A stretch of 64,000 bases of DNA, from NCBI RefSeq assembly GCF_018128025.1, contig NZ_JAGSCS010000001.1, positions 177,322-241,321 on the forward strand, written 5' to 3'. The notes under the pieces were generated by a model. That model ran no database searches. It saw nothing but the letters and a program-made list of their open reading frames with translations, and was not told where the DNA came from. Of the stretch, positions 57,401 to 64,000 are shown in pieces. Made by a program: the position numbers and the translations under genes. Within the stretch, counting starts at the first letter, position 1. Each line of letters starts with the position of its first letter. This stretch comes from Proteiniclasticum sediminis. GTDB lineage: Bacteria > Bacillota > Clostridia > Clostridiales > Clostridiaceae.

Positions 57401-58018
57401 CTACTTCTTGAAAATACCGAAAGGCTTGCCCACGGGCAGAACGACCTTCCCAAAATGGGGGTTCAGGACGGCTGCAGCGGATCCGTAGAAGGATACCAGC
57501 GCAATGGCGAACTCGGAGTATGCCGCCAGGGCATGGGTGAACTCCGGAGCAACGCCGAAGGCATTGAGGAACAGGCCCAGGAACAGGAAGTCGATGAGGA
57601 AGAAAATGGTGAACAGCACTTTGTGCGTCTCCATGGCTCCCACAGTCATAAATACCGTGAAAATGAAATAGCCCAGATAAGCTACGCCCAGCTGTCTTGG
57701 GTCGACAGTTTTGGCCAGTTCTGCCCCGAATACACCCGCTTTGATCAGCCAGGATGCGGCGACACCGAACCAGAACAGGGCATATCCGCCAAAGGCTGTG
57801 GTTCCGAAGACGTTCTGACGCTTGGAGTCATTGATGGCTGCAAAGAGCTGTGCAAATCCTCCCAGGAAGATCGCCCAGGGAAGGACAAAGGCGACACCAT
57901 CGGTAAGTCCCATTTTCTGAGAAGAAGCGACCAGTGTGACCATGGCCAGTCCGAAGAGGCCCAGGGCTGAAGGGTCTGCATTGACGATCTTGATGTTTTG
58001 AGTCGTGTTGTTGTTCAT
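57401..58018 (-). CDS. Acetate uptake transporter (GPR1/FUN34/YaaH family)
   Basis: A 205-residue membrane protein with six helices, the SatP/YaaH type that moves acetate or succinate with protons. It has the N-terminal ADPSALGLFGLAMVTLV motif (a variant of N-P-A-P-L-G-L) and AAINDSKRQNVFGTTAFGGYALFWF. GGAGG (complement of 58025-58029) selects ATG 58018; upstream in-frame Mets at 58024 and 58045 are too close or unsupported. It has its own promoter and terminator. Confidence 0.88.
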   Translation of the reverse strand: MNNNTTQNIKIVNADPSALGLFGLAMVTLVASSQKMGLTDGVAFVLPWAIFLGGFAQLFAAINDSKRQNVFGTTAFGGYALFWFGVAASWLIKAGVFGAELAKTVDPRQLGVAYLGYFIFTVFMTVGAMETHKVLFTIFFLIDFLFLGLFLNAFGVAPEFTHALAAYSEFAIALVSFYGSAAAVLNPHFGKVVLPVGKPFGIFKK

Positions 58019-58048
58019 TGTCATCCTCCAAAATATAATAACCAATCA

Positions 58049-58077
58049 AAATTACCAGAGATCCGCCTTAAAGTCAA
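58049..58077 (-). promoter_or_regulatory. Promoter of the acetate transporter gene
   Basis: On the minus strand TTGACT (58072-58077), 17 bases ending TGG, TAATTT (58049-58054). Confidence 0.6.
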
Positions 58078-58110
58078 GAATTTCCGGTGTTTTCAAGGTT
58101 TTACCCCAAA

Positions 58111-58137
58111 GGAAAAGGCAGCCTGTTTATGCTGCCT
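58111..58137 (-). terminator. Rho-independent terminator of hfq
   Basis: On the minus strand AGGCAGC/GCTGCCT (58131-58137 with 58116-58122) followed by TTTTCC. Confidence 0.82.
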
Positions 58138-58163
58138 AAAGCTTGTCAAAACATAAGTTTCCG

Positions 58164-58406
58164 TTATTCTTCCGCTTCCGTTTCTTCCATGGTCAGGAGC
58201 GGACGGCTGGGTGTGATGGTGGTCACGGCGTGCTTATACACCATCATCTGCTTTCCATCGCTGTCCAGCACGATGACGTAATTATCAAAACCCTTCACCA
58301 TGCCCTTCAGCTGAAAACCATTGACCAGGTGAATGGTGACCAGTGTTTTTGATTTTCTGGCACTGTTGAGAAACACATCCTGAAAATTATTGATGACTTT
58401 ATTCAT
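58164..58406 (-). CDS. hfq: RNA chaperone Hfq
   Basis: Hfq is the hexameric Sm-fold protein that aids small RNA-mRNA pairing. The 80-residue protein has the Sm1 motif ([36 protein letters not shown]) and the Sm2 motif with YKHAVTTI, matching the Hfq signature Y-K-H-A. ATG 58406 follows GGGGGG; the frame upstream to 58451 has no family similarity. It sits downstream of miaA, as in many bacteria, and has an additional promoter at 58459. Confidence 0.95.
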   Translation of the reverse strand: MNKVINNFQDVFLNSARKSKTLVTIHLVNGFQLKGMVKGFDNYVIVLDSDGKQMMVYKHAVTTITPSRPLLTMEETEAEE

Positions 58407-58458
58407 GAAAATCCCCCCTATTATCTCTCGAAACCGAAATATTAAAAGCACTATTTCT

Positions 58459-58487
58459 ATTATAGTACAATATTTCTCTTTTAACCA
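58459..58487 (-). promoter_or_regulatory. hfq promoter
   Basis: On the minus strand TGGTTA (58482-58487), 17 bases, TATAAT (58459-58464), just after the miaA stop. Confidence 0.5.
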
Positions 58488-58493
58488 TGGAAA

Positions 58494-59408
58494 TCAGGGC
58501 TTTTCCAAAAAATCCAGGATTTCCGCTTCTGTCATGACATCACGGTTCAGCTCCACAATATCCTTGGCATGCCGGAACCACGTCAGCTGCCGTTTGGCAT
58601 AGTTTCGGGAGAGCATTTTAATGAGATCCCGTGCCTCCTCCAGGGATAAATCCCCGTTAAGGTAGCGAAGGAGCTCCTTATAGCCGATGCCTTTCATGGA
58701 GACATAGGACTCATCCAGTCCCAGGGCTTTTAACCCCTCCACCTCCTGAAGAAGTCCCGCGTCCATCATGAGATCCACCCGGCGGTCAATGGCCTGGTAG
58801 AGGTCCTCCCGGTTGCGGTTGAGATAAACATACCGGATGCTGTACTTGGGATTCAGGTGCCCCTGGTCCTTGAAGCTGGAAAAGGGCTTCCCCGTGACCC
58901 GATGGACTTCCAGCGCACGAATCACCCGCTTTAAGTTGTTGGGATGAATCTTCTCCGCGGCTTCCGGGTCCACCTGCTGCAGGAGTTCATGGACAGCTTC
59001 CCGTCCCTTTTCTTCTGCCAGAGCTTCCATGTCTTTGCGGAAGATTTCATCGATTCCCCCTTCCGTGAAGGAATAATCCCGAATGACCGCATCGATATAG
59101 AGCCCTGTGCCCCCCACCATGATGGGCACTTTGCCCCGCCGATGAATGTCCGAAATGACCGCCTCGGCCCGCTCCTTGTACTCGGAAACGGTGAAACTCT
59201 CCAGCGGGGACAGAATATCCAGAAGATGATGGGGTACCCGGGCCTGTTCTTCCGGGGTGGCTTTGGCGGAGCCGATATCCATCCCCCGGTAAATCTGCAT
59301 GGAATCGCAGGAGACAATCTCCCCGCCGATCCGTTCTGCCAGCTTCAGGGAGATTTCCGTTTTTCCCACCCCGGTGGGACCCGCAATGACAATGAGCCGG
59401 TTCATCAT
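58494..59408 (-). CDS. miaA: tRNA dimethylallyltransferase
   Basis: MiaA adds the dimethylallyl group to A37 of tRNAs that read UNN codons. The 304-residue protein starts with the P-loop GPTGVGKTEIS, and has SCDSMQIYRGMDIGSAK (substrate site), HHLLDI, GGTGLYIDAVI and the RNA-contact C-terminal SRNYAKRQLTWFRH. ATG 59408 overlaps the mutL stop (ATGA) with AGGAGG upstream, so it is translated with mutL. It uses dimethylallyl diphosphate, the product of Idi at 11142. Confidence 0.95.
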   Translation of the reverse strand: MMNRLIVIAGPTGVGKTEISLKLAERIGGEIVSCDSMQIYRGMDIGSAKATPEEQARVPHHLLDILSPLESFTVSEYKERAEAVISDIHRRGKVPIMVGGTGLYIDAVIRDYSFTEGGIDEIFRKDMEALAEEKGREAVHELLQQVDPEAAEKIHPNNLKRVIRALEVHRVTGKPFSSFKDQGHLNPKYSIRYVYLNRNREDLYQAIDRRVDLMMDAGLLQEVEGLKALGLDESYVSMKGIGYKELLRYLNGDLSLEEARDLIKMLSRNYAKRQLTWFRHAKDIVELNRDVMTEAEILDFLEKP

Positions 59409-61234
59409 ACAATCCTCCTGAACATTTTCTGCATGTCTTTTTCCGTGAGCTTCACCAAAGTGGGCCGTCCGTGGGGACAGGTGAAGGGCTCGGCAATATA
59501 CCGCAGCTCTTCAATGAGGTGGCGCATCTCGTCCAGGGTCAGCGGCTCATAGGCCTTGATGGCGCTTTTGCAGGCCGCCGTGGCAATGCGCAGATACTTT
59601 ACCTCTTCCGGCGATCCCTTGCCGAGATTCCGGATGTTGTCCAGAATCTCCAGAAAGTAACCGCTGGCCTGAACCTGTCCCAGGAACACCGGCACTTCGC
59701 GGATGGCGACGCTCCGGTCCCCAAAGTCCTCCAGATGGAACCCCGCATCCCGGAGCACCGAATGGTTCTCCTGATAGAGATGATGATCCGCCAGATCCAG
59801 ATCCACGATTTCCGGGATCAGGAGGCCTTGGGAGACCACATGGCCCTGGCGGATCTCCGCCATATACTTCTCAAAGAGAATCTTTTCATGGGCAGCGTGC
59901 TGATCAAAGATGTAGAGTTCATCAAAGATTTCCGCCAGAATATAGGTGGACCGAAACTGTCCGATGATCTTCGGCTGCGGGAATTTCGCCGTTCTTTCCT
60001 GGACTGCAGGATGTTCCTCGAGAAGGGTCTCCTCCCGCTTCTCCAGGGGCTGCACAGGCCGTACTTCTCCGTAGGGTTTCCCCATCTCCCCTTGGGCCTT
60101 CACCGGCTCCAAAGAGGGCGCAGGAGGGGTCTCCCGCACCGTGTCCACGGGCAGATCGATATAGATGGGCGGCTCTTTTTCCAGGCTGGTCAGCTGCTCA
60201 TAGGGGACTTCTTCCTCCACCGCCGCCTTCACGTCAAAGGTTCCCTGGAGCCCTTTCTTCAGGGCATCATGGACCGTCTGGAACACGCTCTTGAAGATAT
60301 GCCCTTCATCCTCGAACTTAATCTCCGCCTTCTGGGGGTGGATATTCACATCGATGAGTTCCGGAAAAATCTCCAGATTAAGCACAAAGAAGGGAAAGCG
60401 GTTCACCGTGGCAAAGGACTTGAATGCCCGTTCCACTGCCGCCGTGATCACCTTGGACTGGATGAGTCGCTTGTTCACAAAAATCGTTTCATGACTCCGG
60501 GATCCCCGGGAGATCTCTTCTTTTCCGATGAAGCCGTGGATGCTGAAGGAGTCGTAATGTTCCTCAAAGTAGAAGGCGTTTTCCTGAACTTTCTTGCTGT
60601 AGACCTGGCGGATCACATCCGACTGCTCGCCGGTTCCGTAGGTCCGAAGCACATTTTTCCCATCCACAACCAAATCAAAGGCAATGTGGGGATGGGCCAA
60701 CGTGATTTTCGCCACAATCTCGCTGATGATGCTGCCCTCCCGGGATTTGGTCTTCAGAAACTTCTTCCGGGCAGGGACGTTGTAGAAGAGATCCCGCACT
60801 TCCATGAGGGTTCCCTGATCCATGGGGGCATATTTCTCATAGCGGATCTCACCCCCCTCCACGAGAATCTCCCGTCCGTCTTCCCCTGCGGTTTTTGACC
60901 GGGTCAGGACCTTGGCCACGGAGGCGATGCTGGACAGAGCTTCCCCGCGGAACCCCATGGTTCTGATGCTGAAGAGATCATCAGCCGACCGGATTTTGCT
61001 GGTGGCATGGGGAAGAAAGGCATGCCGCAGATCTTCTTCCAGAATGCCTTCGCCATTATCCACGATTTTGATCAGGCTCTCGCCGCCATCGGCAATTTCC
61101 AGATGGATTTCCGTTGCTCCGGCATCGATGGCATTCTCCAGGAGCTCCTTGACCACGGAGGAGGGTCTTTCCACCACTTCCCCCGCGGCAATCTTGTTAA
61201 AGGTTTCTGCGGATAGCAGATTAATCTTTCCCAT
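59405..61234 (-). CDS. mutL: DNA mismatch repair protein MutL
   Basis: MutL couples mismatch recognition by MutS to strand removal. The 609-residue protein has the N-terminal GHKL ATPase (ELLENAIDAGAT, DNGEGI, GFRGEALSSI) and a C-terminal dimerisation domain with the endonuclease motif FDQHAAHEKILFE and CPHGRPT. This is the nicking type of MutL used in organisms without MutH. Between the domains is a variable linker of about 100 residues. The start overlaps the mutS stop by one base and the stop overlaps miaA, so all three are coupled. Confidence 0.96.
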   Translation of the reverse strand: MGKINLLSAETFNKIAAGEVVERPSSVVKELLENAIDAGATEIHLEIADGGESLIKIVDNGEGILEEDLRHAFLPHATSKIRSADDLFSIRTMGFRGEALSSIASVAKVLTRSKTAGEDGREILVEGGEIRYEKYAPMDQGTLMEVRDLFYNVPARKKFLKTKSREGSIISEIVAKITLAHPHIAFDLVVDGKNVLRTYGTGEQSDVIRQVYSKKVQENAFYFEEHYDSFSIHGFIGKEEISRGSRSHETIFVNKRLIQSKVITAAVERAFKSFATVNRFPFFVLNLEIFPELIDVNIHPQKAEIKFEDEGHIFKSVFQTVHDALKKGLQGTFDVKAAVEEEVPYEQLTSLEKEPPIYIDLPVDTVRETPPAPSLEPVKAQGEMGKPYGEVRPVQPLEKREETLLEEHPAVQERTAKFPQPKIIGQFRSTYILAEIFDELYIFDQHAAHEKILFEKYMAEIRQGHVVSQGLLIPEIVDLDLADHHLYQENHSVLRDAGFHLEDFGDRSVAIREVPVFLGQVQASGYFLEILDNIRNLGKGSPEEVKYLRIATAACKSAIKAYEPLTLDEMRHLIEELRYIAEPFTCPHGRPTLVKLTEKDMQKMFRRIV

Positions 61235-63804
61235 CAGTTCAACTCCTTCGCTTCCGCATGCAGCTGATGCAGGGTCATCATGGCTTCCATGGGGGTCATG
61301 TTCAGCACATCCAGGGTCTGGATTTTCTCCAGGAAGCTCTCTTTCTCAAAATCAAAGAGCCCCAGCTGAAGATCGCCCTTCTTGGCGGGCTTCTCCAGGA
61401 CCGGTTCCGCCGTGCGGTGGTCCTTCTTTTCCAGGCGAAGGAGAATCTCCTTGGCCCGCTGGAGCAGTTCCTTCGGCAGTCCGGCGAGACGGGCCACTTC
61501 GATGCCGTAGGACTCATCGGCTCCGCCGGGAACAATTTTACGGAGGAACGCGATGCTCTTTCCCACTTCCCGCACCAGAACGGAATAATTCTTCACGCCG
61601 GGCAGCTGCCCTTCCAGGGCGGTGAGTTCATGGTAATGGGTGGCAAAAAGAGTCTTGGCTCCAGGAATTTCCTTCAGGATATACTCAATGACCGCCCAGG
61701 CAATGCTGAGTCCGTCATAGGTGCTGGTTCCCCGGCCCACCTCATCGAGAATGATGAGGGACTGCCCTGTGGCATGGAGGAGGATATCCGACACTTCGCT
61801 CATCTCCACCATGAAGGTGGATTTTCCTCCGGCCAAGTCATCCGACGCCCCGATGCGGGTGAAGATCCGATCACAGACCGAAAGCTCCGCTTTTTTCGCC
61901 GGCACGAAGGACCCGATCTGCGCCATGAGGCAGATGAGGGCCGTCTGCCGCATATAGGTGGATTTACCGGCCATATTGGGGCCCGTGATGATGAGGAAGC
62001 TCTCCCCCTTCTGGTCCATGGTGAGATCATTGGAGACAAACTCTCCTTTTTGCATCATCTTTTCCACCACCGGATGTCTTCCTTCGCGGATCCTTATACT
62101 GCCGTCCCCCGTGAACTCCGGCTTCACATAGCCCTGGTCCCGGGCAACCTTCGCCAAGGCCTGGTAACAGTCGATGTCCGCGATGATCCGCGCCGTATTT
62201 TTCAGCCGCTCCACATGGACTTCAATGGTATCGCGAATCTCGGCAAAGAGCCGATACTCCAGGTCATTGAGCTTTTCTTCCGCCCCGAGGATCTTGTCTT
62301 CCATCTCCTTGAGTTCCTGGGTGATGTAACGCTCGGCATTGGCTAAGGTCTGCTTGCGGACATAGCGGCCTTCCGGAATATTGCTGTAGTTGGACTTGGA
62401 AATTTCGATGTAGTAGCCGAAAACTTTGTTGAACCCGATCTTCAGGGACTTGATCCCTGTGAACTCCTTCTCCTTTTGCTCCAGTTCCGCGATCCAGCGT
62501 TTTCCGTTGTGGCGGATATCCCGGAGCTCATCCACCTCCCGATGATAGCCGTCCTTGATGATCTCGCCCTCCTTCATGGTCATGGGCGCATCGGTGCGGA
62601 TGCTGGCGTCCAGGAGGGTATGGATATCCTCCAGCACATCCATCTTCTTATGGAGCCTAGACAGTTCGCCGTAGTTCACCAGGGCCAGGAGTTCCTTCAC
62701 CGCCGGAAGCTTCGACAGGGAGTTTCGGAGGGTGATCATTTCCTTGGGATTCACGGACTTCAGCGCGATCTTCGACACGATGCGCTCGATGTCGTAAACC
62801 CCCACCAGGGCCTCCCGCAGATCCTCCAGCAGGTTCAGATTGCTGTAGATCGCATCCACAGCATCAAGCCTCCTCATGATGAGCTCGCGGTTGATGAGGG
62901 GCGCTTCCATCCATCGGCGCAGGTTTCGGGCGCCCATGGTGGTGCGGCTTTCATCCAGGACCCAAAGCAGAGTTCCCCGGCGGGTCTTGTCCACGATGTT
63001 CTCCATGAGTTCCAGATTCTTCCGCGTATTGAGATCCAGGGCCATGGCATCCTCGGTATTGTAGATCTCCAAATGGGTCAGATTGGACAGGGCTGTCTTC
63101 TGGGTTTCCTCCAGATAGGAAAGTAGAAGGCTGCAGGCCGAAGCCACCACCCCATTGTAGCCTCCGGAAAAGCTCTTGAAATAGCTTTGCACATTGCCGC
63201 TGTCCACGGCTTCTTCCACACTGCGGACATTCACCAGGACCTTCCAGCGCTGGGCCAGTTCATCACCGGTGCTGTCCTCCGACACCACGACTTCCTTCGG
63301 CATGAACTTGCTCAGCTCGTTGTCCAAGGCCGTACTGGTCAGGGGAATCACCGTTCCCTGAAACTCTCCCGTGGAGATGTCGCAGAAGGCCAGCCCATAG
63401 CGGTCTTTCCCTGCGGTGACGGCCATGATATAGTTATTGCTTCCCTTGTCCAGGAAATTGTCATCCAGGAACGTACCCGGGGTAATGATCTTGATCACGT
63501 CTCGCTTGACGATCCCCTTGGCCTCCTTGGGGTCTTCCACCTGCTCACAGATGGCCACTTTATAGCCTTTTTGAATCAGTTTTCCGATATACCCGCTGGC
63601 CGCATGGTAGGGAATCCCGCACATGGGGGCCCTCTCCTCCAGACCGCAGTCTCTGCCGGTGAGCACCAGCTCCAGTTCCTTGGAGGCTAACTCAGCATCA
63701 TCAAAGAACATCTCATAAAAGTCGCCCAGGCGATAAAACAGGATACAGTCCTGGTAATTCTCTTTGATTGTAAAATACTGTTGCATCATTGGTGTCAATG
63801 CCAT
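61234..63804 (-). CDS. mutS: DNA mismatch repair protein MutS
   Basis: MutS recognises mismatches and small loops. The 856-residue protein has the mismatch-binding domain with the conserved Phe-x-Glu in FYEMFFDDAE, connector and lever domains, and the ATPase with Walker A GPNMAGKST, LIILDEVGRGTSTYDG and ATHYHELT. GGAGG (complement of 63813-63817) selects ATG 63804; the frame is open to 63828. It begins the mutS-mutL-miaA operon and has its own promoter. Confidence 0.96.
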   Translation of the reverse strand: MALTPMMQQYFTIKENYQDCILFYRLGDFYEMFFDDAELASKELELVLTGRDCGLEERAPMCGIPYHAASGYIGKLIQKGYKVAICEQVEDPKEAKGIVKRDVIKIITPGTFLDDNFLDKGSNNYIMAVTAGKDRYGLAFCDISTGEFQGTVIPLTSTALDNELSKFMPKEVVVSEDSTGDELAQRWKVLVNVRSVEEAVDSGNVQSYFKSFSGGYNGVVASACSLLLSYLEETQKTALSNLTHLEIYNTEDAMALDLNTRKNLELMENIVDKTRRGTLLWVLDESRTTMGARNLRRWMEAPLINRELIMRRLDAVDAIYSNLNLLEDLREALVGVYDIERIVSKIALKSVNPKEMITLRNSLSKLPAVKELLALVNYGELSRLHKKMDVLEDIHTLLDASIRTDAPMTMKEGEIIKDGYHREVDELRDIRHNGKRWIAELEQKEKEFTGIKSLKIGFNKVFGYYIEISKSNYSNIPEGRYVRKQTLANAERYITQELKEMEDKILGAEEKLNDLEYRLFAEIRDTIEVHVERLKNTARIIADIDCYQALAKVARDQGYVKPEFTGDGSIRIREGRHPVVEKMMQKGEFVSNDLTMDQKGESFLIITGPNMAGKSTYMRQTALICLMAQIGSFVPAKKAELSVCDRIFTRIGASDDLAGGKSTFMVEMSEVSDILLHATGQSLIILDEVGRGTSTYDGLSIAWAVIEYILKEIPGAKTLFATHYHELTALEGQLPGVKNYSVLVREVGKSIAFLRKIVPGGADESYGIEVARLAGLPKELLQRAKEILLRLEKKDHRTAEPVLEKPAKKGDLQLGLFDFEKESFLEKIQTLDVLNMTPMEAMMTLHQLHAEAKELN

Positions 63805-63837
63805 GCTTTCATCCTCCATAAAACTCATCTACCGTTA

Positions 63838-63846
63838 ATTATACCA
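63838..63846 (-). promoter_or_regulatory. Extended -10 promoter of mutS-mutL-miaA
   Basis: On the minus strand TG-G-TATAAT (TATAAT at 63838-63843), 33 bases before the start; no -35 hexamer at 17 bases. Confidence 0.55.
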
Positions 63847-63896
63847 AAACCCGCGGGCTTTTTCCTGATTTCTCCACCCTCTCGGCTCCGGAAACG

Positions 63897-63948
63897 AAAA
63901 AGGCACCCGGCGGCTTCCGAAAGATTTCGGAAAAACCGCCGATGTGCC
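63897..63948 (-). terminator. Rho-independent terminator of a gene upstream of mutS
   Basis: On the minus strand a long interrupted stem (GGCAC..GGCGG with CCGCC..GTGCC, 63902-63948) is followed by TTTTT. The gene it ends lies beyond the right edge; the last 50 bases are too short to identify. Confidence 0.75.
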
Positions 63949-64000
63949 CTAGAAATCATGAGGATGTGGAGGGAAATCGCCGTTTCAGCTACCTTTCCCC

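Noticed and set aside
56035-57411. 458-codon open frame on the plus strand, opposite the YnbB-like gene
   Set aside because: A shadow frame of a strongly conserved PLP enzyme, without start signals or domains.
59471-60898. 475-codon open frame on the plus strand, opposite mutL
   Set aside because: A shadow of mutL; no protein-like features of its own.
1-64000. Search for tRNA, rRNA, CRISPR arrays and intact insertion sequences
   Set aside because: I saw no cloverleaf-like intergenic segment, no regular repeat-spacer array and no transposase; the gaps are mostly under 300 bases and are filled by promoters and terminators.

Overview
The window looks like chromosomal DNA from a low-G+C-lineage Gram-positive anaerobe (Clostridia type) whose own base composition is moderately G+C-rich. 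Signs for this are: HPr with both His15 and Ser46, RNase Y, MutS2, a long ZapA, a MutL with the endonuclease motif and no MutH, LexA boxes of the Firmicutes type (GAAC-N4-GTTC), an [FeFe]-hydrogenase-type sensor, EutS/EutP and a phosphotransbutyrylase. Starts are often TTG or GTG, promoters are sigma-A-like (often with an extended TG-N -10), and most operons end in clear rho-independent hairpins. I saw no rRNA, tRNA, CRISPR array, intact IS element or prophage. A genus cannot be named from this evidence.

Layout. 1-13.3 kb (+): end of pheS, pheT, zapA, a U32 peptidase/RlhA-like gene, mutS2, a DUF523 gene, a cysteine-rich FMN enzyme, a ptb-like acyltransferase, a lipoprotein, a minus-strand type 1 isopentenyl-diphosphate isomerase, an acyl-ACP thioesterase and a YdcF/SanA gene. 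13.3-22.3 kb: an Orn/Lys/Arg decarboxylase (-), phosphoglucomutase, a TPR protein, SOS-controlled recA, rny and an MFS transporter. 22.4-30.2 kb: orphan eutS-eutP (-), a PHP phosphoesterase, an aminotransferase, a PTS EIIA-Glc-like protein, ptsH, an MBL-fold hydrolase, purB, a small export protein and a lipoprotein.

30.4-40.3 kb: an mhqR-mhqE-mhqD-like quinone/electrophile cassette, eda-kdgK with a palindromic operator, an alpha/beta hydrolase, nfeD-floA plus a third gene, and an RlmI-like methyltransferase behind a strongly structured leader. 40.5-44.8 kb: four lipoproteins, two of them RsiV-like paralogues flanking a PstS-like binding protein. 44.8-46.9 kb is the least orderly stretch: inverted repeats, a possible comM remnant, a tyrosine recombinase with a repeat-bearing promoter, then an AT-rich gap.

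47.2-52 kb (-): a SpoIIE-type PP2C phosphatase translated with a PAS-containing sensory [FeFe] hydrogenase, and a membrane diguanylate cyclase. 52-64 kb (mostly -): deoD and a nucleoside hydrolase, lexA (+, divergent), a CNNM/CorC protein, an Alr/YnbB-type PLP enzyme, an acetate transporter, hfq, and the overlapping mutS-mutL-miaA operon.

The genes link into a few systems: DNA repair and SOS (recA, lexA, mutS, mutL, mutS2), sugar uptake control and Entner-Doudoroff catabolism (EIIA, HPr, eda, kdgK), nucleoside salvage (deoD, nucleoside hydrolase), detoxification (MarR, dioxygenase, esterase) and hydrogen or redox sensing (hydrogenase plus phosphatase). The best candidates for under-described biology are the hydrogenase-phosphatase pair, the leader RNA before the methyltransferase, the RsiV-like lipoprotein cluster and the orphan eutS-eutP pair.
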